Below are positions 6,539 through 11,364 of a DNA stretch of 11,364 bases, piece by piece (the stretch's first letter is position 1; every line of letters starts with the position of its first letter). This DNA comes from Chloroflexota bacterium (GTDB taxonomy: Bacteria; Chloroflexota; Dehalococcoidia; GIF9; UBA5620), in NCBI GenBank assembly GCA_026389735.1, contig JAPLHH010000119.1, positions 1 through 11,364 of the forward strand, read 5' to 3'. The position numbers were made by a program, and so were the translations under genes. A model generated the notes under the pieces. The model saw only the letters and a program-made list of their open reading frames with translations, did no database searches and was not told the DNA's origin.

Positions 6539-8263
6539 CTAGGCTTCGTTCCTGAGGAATGTCAACATTTCTTGTATGGGTCTGGTATTTAGTATGTGTT
6601 CGGGCTGGCACCAGCCGCGGCGAGCCACACCAACGCCGAAGCGCATAAGACCTAGCTGGGCAGTGCTGTGGGCGTCTGTGCCCATGATTAGCTTCACTCC
6701 TAGCTCTCTAGCACGATACACATGGATATCTTTCAAATCGAGTCGGCTGGGCATGGCATTTATTTCCAGAGCTTTATTGTATTTGGCTGCGGCTCGGAAG
6801 ACGGCTTCTAAATCGATGGCTACAGGCTCTCGCTCACCCAGCAAGCGGCAGGTGGGATGGGCGATAGCATCAACGTGCGGGTTTTCTATAGCGCCCAAGA
6901 TGCGCTTGGTAGTCTGTTCTTCGCTTTGAGTCATGGCTGAGTGGATGGCAGCAATCACGATGTCCAGGTCGGCTAAAAGTCCCTCAGGCAGGTCTATGCT
7001 GCCATTGGCTCGAATGTCCACTTCTATGCCGGTAAGGAGGCGGATTCCTTTAAGTTGCTGATTTAGCCGCTTAATTTCGTCAATCTGCTGCCGCAGCCGC
7101 TCCTCGTTTAATCCGTGGGCGATACCTAGTCCGGCTGAATGGTCGGTGATTGCAAGGTACTGGTAACCGATGGCTTTAGCTGCCTGAGCCATAGCTTCGA
7201 TGGAGTCATGGCCGTCGCTCCAGTTGGTGTGAGCGTGGATGTCTCCCTTTATATCTGAGAGTTCCACGAGCTTCGGGACTTTGCCTTTCTCCGCCAATTC
7301 TATTTCGCCCTGGTCTTCTCTTAATTCAGGTGGGATGTATTGGAGTCCCAGTTGGTGGTAGAATGCTTCCTCGGTGGCAAATTTCTCCAGCTTGTTGGTC
7401 TTGGTATCAGTTATGCCGTATTCGCTCAGCTTGAGCCCTCTTTTCTGTTCCCTGGTTCTCAGGGCGATGTTGTGCTGCTTGCTGCCGGTAAAATACTGGA
7501 GAAGGGAGCCGAAGGAGTCGTGCTCCACCATTCTTAAATCGGCTTGAAGTCTGCCGGGCAGGATGACGCTGGCTTTGGTTTGGCCTTTTGCCAGCACCTC
7601 CCTTACCTGGGGCAGGTTAACGAAGACATTGATGACCTCCTCAGGGTTATCGGCGGTACCCATAAGGTCGATGTCGCCCACAGTTTCCCTGAAGCGGCGC
7701 AGACTGCCGGCAGCGGTCAGGTTTTTCACCCCCGGCAGAGGTCGAAGGGCGTTTAGAACCTCGTCCACCACAAGCAGGGCTTCGCCTATTGGGATGCGCT
7801 GGTCTTTGCGGCGCAGGGCTTGAATTTGCTGCATTATGTTATCGGCTGTCTTATCGCCGAGGCGGAACAGCCCGGCAACCCGGCCGTCTGTGATAGCCTG
7901 CTCCAGGTCATCCACGGACTTAATCCCAAGCTCGGCGGAAAGCCTGTTTGCCGTCTTGGGTCCGATGCACGGGATTTCGAGTAGAGTGGTTATGCCTTCA
8001 GGGAATTCAGCCTTGAGTTCCTCGTATACACGTAGTTTACCGGTGTTCACCAGTTCAACGGTCTTCTTTGCTATCGCCTCGCCGACGCCAGGGATGCTTT
8101 GCAAATCCTCGCCTTCCTGGAGCATGACTTCAATCTCTTTAGGCAGATGCTCGATGGTGCGGGCTGCCCGCTGGTAAGCTCGAATCTTGAACACGTTCTC
8201 GCCCTTAAGCTCCAGCAGGTCAGCCATGTCCTGGAATACCTTGGCGATGGCGGTGTTTTTCAT
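6539..8263 (-). CDS. polX: PolX-type DNA polymerase/3'-5' exonuclease (Pol beta-like plus PHP domains)
   Basis: A 574-aa bacterial family X DNA polymerase, used in gap-filling base-excision repair, with a PHP metallo-phosphoesterase/exonuclease domain. The N-terminus (1-150) has the usual opening (ELKGENVFKIRAYQRAA) and two helix-hairpin-helix motifs: SIPGVG at 56-61 and EIPCIG at 96-101. The polymerase palm has GS at 186-187, GDIDL (Asp197, Asp199) and a third carboxylate, Asp242, in QADLRMV, so the catalytic triad is complete. The PHP domain begins at DIHAHTNWSDG (341-351). Its metal ligands are all visible: His343, His345, TDH (373-375), Glu414, His441, His469 and TDAH (529-532). Length is normal. 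The start at 8263 gives the canonical N-terminus, although the ribosome site is weak. It is the first gene of a two-gene minus-strand unit. Confidence 0.96.
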   Translation of the reverse strand: MKNTAIAKVFQDMADLLELKGENVFKIRAYQRAARTIEHLPKEIEVMLQEGEDLQSIPGVGEAIAKKTVELVNTGKLRVYEELKAEFPEGITTLLEIPCIGPKTANRLSAELGIKSVDDLEQAITDGRVAGLFRLGDKTADNIMQQIQALRRKDQRIPIGEALLVVDEVLNALRPLPGVKNLTAAGSLRRFRETVGDIDLMGTADNPEEVINVFVNLPQVREVLAKGQTKASVILPGRLQADLRMVEHDSFGSLLQYFTGSKQHNIALRTREQKRGLKLSEYGITDTKTNKLEKFATEEAFYHQLGLQYIPPELREDQGEIELAEKGKVPKLVELSDIKGDIHAHTNWSDGHDSIEAMAQAAKAIGYQYLAITDHSAGLGIAHGLNEERLRQQIDEIKRLNQQLKGIRLLTGIEVDIRANGSIDLPEGLLADLDIVIAAIHSAMTQSEEQTTKRILGAIENPHVDAIAHPTCRLLGEREPVAIDLEAVFRAAAKYNKALEINAMPSRLDLKDIHVYRARELGVKLIMGTDAHSTAQLGLMRFGVGVARRGWCQPEHILNTRPIQEMLTFLRNEA

Positions 8264-8278
8264 TGGCTTTGCCTGAAT

Positions 8279-8307
8279 AGTATAGGCCGAGTAGAATTTA
8301 TGTGCAA
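8279..8307 (-). promoter_or_regulatory. Candidate sigma70-type promoter for polX
   Basis: Read on the minus strand, TTGCAC (8307-8302) and TATACT (8284-8279) are separated by exactly 17 bases. The -10 matches five of six consensus bases; the -35 matches only TTG. Transcription would start near 8272, giving a very short leader before ATG 8263. It is plausible but unproven, since such pairs also arise by chance in AT-rich spacers. Confidence 0.3.
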
Positions 8308-8328
8308 TTGAGCACTATTTATGCTCAA
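8308..8328. repeat. Perfect 7-bp inverted repeat abutting the candidate polX promoter
   Basis: TTGAGCA at 8308-8314 and TGCTCAA at 8322-8328 are exact reverse complements around a seven-base loop. The repeat touches the upstream edge of the candidate -35 and contains the stop codon of the gene remnant described next. No T-run follows on the minus strand, so an operator seems somewhat likelier than a terminator. Confidence 0.45.
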
Positions 8329-8401
8329 CTGGTGAGGATTTAATCTTCTCCCTTATCCACTCCCAGTCGGGGTCGCCGTGGTTGAAGAAGGACTTTTGGT
8401 T
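8315..8401 (-). pseudogene. Probable C-terminal remnant of a lost gene
   Basis: Between in-frame stops at 8404-8402 (TAA) and 8317-8315 (TAG) lies a 28-codon minus-strand frame with no usable start. It reads like protein: it includes KSFFNHGDPDWEWIREKIKS and ends in PVEHK. Two tryptophans and a clean acidic and aromatic pattern are unusual for random spacer DNA, and its base composition is higher in GC than the DNA just beyond it. The recognisable frame ends exactly where the AT-rich restriction-modification insert begins. I infer the tail of a host gene whose 5' part was lost. I do not recognise the family. Confidence 0.4.
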
Positions 8402-8556
8402 TTACTTCTTTTCTTTATTTCGCCTCTCTCATATCTAGCCCATTTGGCCAGATGGGTGGGAAAATGAATTTCAAATGATATTAAGGACGTAGATGCATTA
8501 GTAGTATATGACGCTACACAAAGCGTAGATTGACATACACGAGTTGATTGGCACTA
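8402..8556. other. AT-rich noncoding junction downstream of the restriction gene
   Basis: No coding frame is convincing here. A near-palindrome CATTTGGCCAGATG (8441-8454) centres on TGGCCA. Composition changes from mixed to AT-rich across this stretch, which fits a junction between host DNA and the inserted cassette. I see no clear terminator for the restriction gene and no transposase or integrase. Confidence 0.4.
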
Positions 8557-9261
8557 TCATTGGCATATAAGCATCTTCAGATCGCCAATGAACTTGTCAA
8601 ACATCTTTACCTTATCAGTCTCGTTTTTCATATATCTAGTTACGTAAACACCATCCATTTCATACTCGAGTAGAATTCGTGGTTTAGTTGGTTCCTTATT
8701 TTCTTGTATGTCCAGAGATGACTTTTTGAAACCAGTCCCTTTTTCATTATATTCTTTGTCAACTGTAACAAAATACATTTTGATATGTTTAGTTCTGTCA
8801 TTAGTGGACAGCTTCACCTTCCAATAAAGAGATTGCGCAAACCGCTCTCTGACAGATGATTTGCAGGAAATAATAGCTTTTACTTCAGCTGTATTGGGAT
8901 TATAAATTACAATATCGCTGTCAGGAAGAATAGAATATTTTCCATATTTAAGGACTATGTTATGCCAAACTTTTTCTAAAATTCCATAATTACTACTATT
9001 AATCTCATTATCGGTCGTGATGTCATAACCTAGCTTCATAATTTCCTTGTGGAGAAAGTAAATGACTAGTTGCTCAAGCATAGTGCCACTTTCATTTCTC
9101 CATTTTTGTCCATTTTTATCGCTATTCCTTATCTGATAAATTTTCTTTGTTTCATCTAAAATATCGAAGAAGTATTTGTGTATTTCTGCTTGGTCACATT
9201 TAGTTAGATATTTTTGCAATATTGGTAACAGAATATTATTAAAGTTGTCAGTGTATTTCAT
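8557..9261 (-). CDS. Probable Type II restriction endonuclease, CCGG-type (BsaWI-like)
   Basis: A 234-aa protein (235 if read from TTG 9264) that probably cuts unmethylated DNA. Numbered from TTG, a conserved-looking region GTMLEQ is at 60-65 (Glu64). A PD-(D/E)xK-like core follows: LPDSDIVIYNP (113-123), then IISCKSSVRERF (131-142). S-C-K at 133-135 fits the SxK variant of the catalytic lysine motif. R-E-R at 139-141 matches the R-(D/E)-R motif by which the Cfr10I/Bse634I/NgoMIV/BsaWI group reads CCGG. The helical Glu found about 14 residues after the lysine in Cfr10I is not at that spacing here (Lys149). I prefer ATG 9261 to the TTG because a GGA lies eight bases upstream. The gene follows the methyltransferase after about 14 bases, the usual pairing. 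Strongly AT-rich. The nuclease role is likely; the exact family is less certain. Confidence 0.75.
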   Translation of the reverse strand: MKYTDNFNNILLPILQKYLTKCDQAEIHKYFFDILDETKKIYQIRNSDKNGQKWRNESGTMLEQLVIYFLHKEIMKLGYDITTDNEINSSNYGILEKVWHNIVLKYGKYSILPDSDIVIYNPNTAEVKAIISCKSSVRERFAQSLYWKVKLSTNDRTKHIKMYFVTVDKEYNEKGTGFKKSSLDIQENKEPTKPRILLEYEMDGVYVTRYMKNETDKVKMFDKFIGDLKMLICQ

Positions 9262-9275
9262 CAAATTTGTCCGAA

Positions 9276-10523
9276 CTAATTTGTTTTGCGCTTATATGCC
9301 CTATCGTAGTAAGTCCATTTGATTTTTCTGCGTTTGCTTTCGTCAGCCGCTTCAACCGTCTTTCTTACAATAATTAGATACTTAAATCCTCGTAAATAGA
9401 AATTAAATCGCCTAGCGCGGTTGCTCCATGCATCTGTATTAGAAGATTGGCCTCTTCGAGAAACGCAAATAACATCAACCGGTTCAAAATATTTGCATAG
9501 CCTCTTATATATTTCGAAGCCGACAGGAGTAAATTTCTTCTTGACCCACTGATCACCAATTAACCAACCCAACACTTTGCCATCTTTGAGGATTCGACTG
9601 CTTTCCTTCATTACTTTCTCAAGCTCATCATAGAACTCCTCTGACTCACTCGATATATTGCCAATATTATTTGGGTGATAATTGTATTTGATATTATCTC
9701 CATAGGGAGAATCGATAAAAACCATATCAACAGAGTCATTTTCAAGTGGAATATTTCTAGAATCGTTTTGAATAATATCCGGCCTCGATGAAACAATATC
9801 ATAACCTATGACGTTTCTTTTTTCCTCTTTACATACATCTATCGTCGTTCCACTGCCGCACATTGGGTCGACGACTAGATCACCAGGATTTGTATACCGC
9901 CAAATCATGTTGTAGATTATCAACGCAGGAGTAACTCCTGCATATTTATTGTTTCCTTTTGGTGTTAGGCCATAACTCTGCCTAGGAAAATCCCAAAATG
10001 TAGTTGTTTCCACTAGAGGGATTTCACTTTCTATGTCTAACGCTGCTTTGCTAAGAGCAATTTTTTCTATCTCTTCTAACAGGGCACTGGATGAAATAGG
10101 TGACTTAGAATCCTCATTTATAGGGAAAGATGAGGAGGTTTTTACAAAATAATTGAGTAGGTTAACTAATTTTTTCCCAAATATGGGCTTATTTCTTTTA
10201 CTAGAGTCTTGTTTTGCAAGTATCGTTATTGCCTTTTGAATTTTGGTTATATTTCCCAGGGGTTCAACTTGAACTTGATACGGATAACGACCTGCAAAAA
10301 CCTTGTCTTCTTTATTGTAGAATCCATCTGAAACTGCTCTAAATACGCCATGCAGAATATCCGTATCTATGTTGTTTAAGAAAAGAAGATCACCTTTTCT
10401 AACTCTTATAGTAATGGGGGCGTATACCTGGTCCGTGGCAAAAAGCAGGTTGTTCAAGCACTTGCCCTCTGATTCTTTAGTACAGGCAAACAGAAAGCCA
10501 CGTATCAAATTCTCCTCATTCAT
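9276..10523 (-). CDS. DNA methyltransferase with N-terminal DCD-like domain (restriction-modification)
   Basis: A 415-aa SAM-dependent amino-methyltransferase that would protect host DNA from the adjacent nuclease. The catalytic part spans about 170-390. FWDFPRQSYG (176-185) and NKYAGVTPALI precede motif I DPMCGSGTT (219-227); the acidic motif II follows in VIGYDI (238-243), and the motif IV region is IDSPYGD at 270-276. The order with motif I before IV suits N4-cytosine or N6-adenine enzymes. DSPY instead of SPPY/DPPY is unusual and leaves the target base open; m4C is my guess. Residues 8-90 form a separate domain: GFLFACTKES, LLFAT, GDLLFLNN, LHGVF and YPYQVQV parallel the FGLP, LFLF and PAQVR motifs of DCD domains (PUA/EVE-like fold). 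Residues 100-165 look like a linker. The start is ATG 10523; no strong ribosome site is seen. Confidence 0.85.
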   Translation of the reverse strand: MNEENLIRGFLFACTKESEGKCLNNLLFATDQVYAPITIRVRKGDLLFLNNIDTDILHGVFRAVSDGFYNKEDKVFAGRYPYQVQVEPLGNITKIQKAITILAKQDSSKRNKPIFGKKLVNLLNYFVKTSSSFPINEDSKSPISSSALLEEIEKIALSKAALDIESEIPLVETTTFWDFPRQSYGLTPKGNNKYAGVTPALIIYNMIWRYTNPGDLVVDPMCGSGTTIDVCKEEKRNVIGYDIVSSRPDIIQNDSRNIPLENDSVDMVFIDSPYGDNIKYNYHPNNIGNISSESEEFYDELEKVMKESSRILKDGKVLGWLIGDQWVKKKFTPVGFEIYKRLCKYFEPVDVICVSRRGQSSNTDAWSNRARRFNFYLRGFKYLIIVRKTVEAADESKRRKIKWTYYDRAYKRKTN

Positions 10524-10608
10524 AAACCCAGTACCCGTTTACTGATAGGTGAATATTCTTCACACATTGTCATTTCAGAAATCACAAGCAACAATATTCT
10601 TATTAAAT
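10524..10608. promoter_or_regulatory. Upstream region of the restriction-modification genes
   Basis: This AT-rich leader lies before the methyltransferase. It holds GTGAA (10549-10553) and TTCAC (10559-10563), an inverted repeat around the palindrome GAATATTC (10551-10558), about 26 bases before the start, which could be an operator. A -35-like TTGACT (10616-10611, minus) has no convincing -10 at proper spacing. No separate controller gene is recognised. Confidence 0.25.
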
Positions 10609-10743
10609 TTAGTCAATAGTAGCACACAGTACTTCTTTTAATAGATGTTTTAATACGATAATCTCCATATTATTCTCTATCGCTGCGGTCTCGGGTATCA
10701 GTTGGTAACTGGTATAACTCTTATTATGAAATCTCTCATCCAT
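10609..10743 (-). CDS. Possible 44-aa ORF or gene tail, same frame as the upstream small gene
   Basis: ATG 10743 opens a 44-codon frame ending at TAA 10611-10609. It includes SYQLIPETAAIENNMEIIVL and a leucine-rich KHLLKEVL segment that could be helical. It lies in exactly the same frame as the small gene upstream, separated only by a TAA and one codon, so a single base change would join them into about 115 residues. No ribosome site is visible before ATG 10743. It could be a short real protein, the lost C-terminus of the upstream gene, or a chance open frame in AT-rich DNA; I cannot choose between these. Confidence 0.25.
   Translation of the reverse strand: MDERFHNKSYTSYQLIPETAAIENNMEIIVLKHLLKEVLCATID
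10695..10715. repeat. Imperfect 9-bp inverted repeat with 3-base loop
   Basis: Arms 10695-10703 (GTATCAGTT) and 10707-10715 (AACTGGTAT) pair over nine positions: seven Watson-Crick pairs plus two G-T wobbles, around GGT. The repeat sits at the insert's right boundary, inside the doubtful 44-aa frame. No T-run follows on the minus strand. An operator or a recombination-site arm are both possible; neither is shown. Confidence 0.35.
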
Positions 10744-10746
10744 AGA

Positions 10747-10956
10747 TTAAAACCGATCTTGTTTGTTAATACGTAGCCTAACGACAAGGTCTTCTACATC
10801 AGCGATCTCTTCATTATTGTCACAAGAACCGTCAAAGGTTAAAGGATCATTTGATTCGGTTATGTTGCCTTCGGCTATAACGAGAACAGGTTGTCCTTTT
10901 GTCATCGGCTCCTGGCACTTATCACAGGTGGTGACGCCTAATTTGGCTTCCATCAT
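10747..10956 (-). CDS. Small Cys-containing hypothetical protein, possibly truncated
   Basis: A 69-aa protein between secA and the restriction-modification insert. The start is well supported: AGGAGG at 10969-10964 lies seven bases before ATG 10956 (a second ATG follows directly). Residues 11-14 form CDKC followed by QEPMTKGQPVLVIAEGN, like one knuckle of a zinc ribbon. Only one further cysteine (Cys45 in DGSC) is present, so a four-Cys site would be incomplete in a monomer. The C-terminus, from about residue 46, is acidic then basic (VVRLRINKQDRF) and lacks any motif, as if the original second half had been replaced. It follows the secA stop by 18 bases and is probably co-transcribed with it. 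Function unknown. Confidence 0.6.
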   Translation of the reverse strand: MMEAKLGVTTCDKCQEPMTKGQPVLVIAEGNITESNDPLTFDGSCDNNEEIADVEDLVVRLRINKQDRF

Positions 10957-10974
10957 ATCACAACCTCCTCCTAT

Positions 10975-11364
10975 TTACCTGCCGCAGCAGTGCTTGTATT
11001 TTTTGCCTGAGCCGCAGGGGCAGGGTTCGTTGCGGCCTACTTTTTTGCCGGCGGCGACGGCGACTTTTTGGGGTTGTCTTTGGGCTGGGGCTTCTTTTTT
11101 GGTGATGCTGACCTTGTAGATGGTGTGGACGACATCGTGCCGTATGCTGGCGGTCAGGCTCTCGAACAGTGCATGGCCTTCTTTCTTGTAGACGACTATG
11201 GGCTCAATCTGTCGCATAGCCTGAAGGCCTGCCTGCTCGCGCAGATGGTCCATCTCGGTGAGATGGTCTTTCCATAAGCTGTCGATGGCACGCAGCATAA
11301 CCAGCCTCTCCACAAGCCGCATGTTGTCTGAGCCTATCTCTTTTTCACGCTGCTCGTATAGCTG
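10975..11364 (-). CDS. secA: Preprotein translocase subunit SecA, C-terminal part (partial)
   Basis: The frame enters from the right edge and ends at TAA 10977-10975, giving 129 residues of the C-terminus. SecA is the ATPase motor that drives unfolded preproteins through SecYEG at the cytoplasmic membrane. Visible here are the helical scaffold segment LRAIDSLWKDHLTEMDHLREQ and PIVVYKKEGHALFESL, both typical of SecA. A Lys/Ala/Gln-rich linker follows, and the end is the zinc-binding SEC-C tail RNEPCPCGSGKKYKHCC (CxCx8CC), which contacts SecB or ribosomes in known SecAs. The usual GxRGYGQRDP segment reads AGLQAMRQIEP, a lineage variation. The N-terminal motor domains lie outside the window. Confidence 0.95.
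   Translation of the reverse strand, partial: QLYEQREKEIGSDNMRLVERLVMLRAIDSLWKDHLTEMDHLREQAGLQAMRQIEPIVVYKKEGHALFESLTASIRHDVVHTIYKVSITKKEAPAQRQPQKVAVAAGKKVGRNEPCPCGSGKKYKHCCGR

Noticed and set aside
6576..8177. Several plus-strand open frames of 60-120 codons opposite polX
   Set aside because: They are antisense shadows of a well-supported gene: no family resemblance, unnatural composition (Ser/Arg/Ala-rich) and no ribosome sites.
8441..8454. Near-palindrome CATTTGGCCAGATG as a terminator of the restriction gene
   Set aside because: It lacks a loop and a following T-run on the minus strand, so a terminator call is not supported.
9374..9802. Two 61-63-codon minus-strand frames inside the methyltransferase gene
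   Set aside because: They are out-of-frame shadows of the methylase coding sequence, without ribosome sites or family features.
8425..10739. TCTCTCAT at 8425-8432 and 10732-10739 as target-site duplication flanking the insert
   Set aside because: An 8-base match between two short AT-rich regions is expected by chance fairly often, and no inverted terminal repeats or transposase accompany it.
1..11364. CRISPR arrays, tRNA or rRNA genes, IS elements
   Set aside because: On reading the window I saw no regularly spaced repeats, cloverleaf-like sequences with conserved T-loop bases, or transposase motifs.

Overview
The window looks like a bacterial chromosome segment of moderate GC, most likely from an anaerobe. 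The mix of a molybdenum-hydroxylase maturation operon, a bacterial PolX and a SecA with a SEC-C tail would fit Chloroflexota/Dehalococcoidia-like lineages. That placement is only an inference from gene style; no rRNA or other taxonomic marker is present.

Layout. (1) Positions 1-5762, plus strand: one tightly packed operon. It holds the end of a probable solute-binding protein, a NitT/TauT-type ABC permease, an ABC ATPase with a C-terminal regulatory extension, two divergent DUF364-type (putative heavy-metal-chelation) proteins, then YqeB-, YqeC- and XdhC-family proteins. The last three are accessory proteins of selenium-dependent molybdenum hydroxylases (xanthine-dehydrogenase-like enzymes). 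The hydroxylase itself, SelD and the MocA-like cytidylyltransferase are not in the window. (2) Positions 5833-8263, minus strand: a PolX-type DNA polymerase/PHP phosphoesterase followed by an unidentified 233-aa protein. (3) Positions about 8400-10740, minus strand: a visibly AT-rich insert carrying a probable Type II restriction-modification pair. The methyltransferase has an N-terminal domain resembling the DCD fold (PUA/EVE-like superfamily). The nuclease carries an S-C-K...R-E-R signature like that of CCGG-cutting enzymes. The insert is flanked by a gene-tail remnant on the polX side and by a small Cys-containing gene with a same-frame ORF behind its stop on the other side. (4) Positions 10975-11364, minus strand: the C-terminus of SecA with its zinc-binding SEC-C motif.

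How it fits together. The plus-strand operon probably links uptake of a small molecule (an oxyanion, a metal-related ligand, or an aromatic substrate of the hydroxylase) to maturation of a Mo/Se hydroxylase. The minus-strand cluster looks like conserved housekeeping (secA, small gene, polX) interrupted by a horizontally acquired restriction-modification cassette. The plus-strand operon and the minus-strand cluster converge at 5763-5832.
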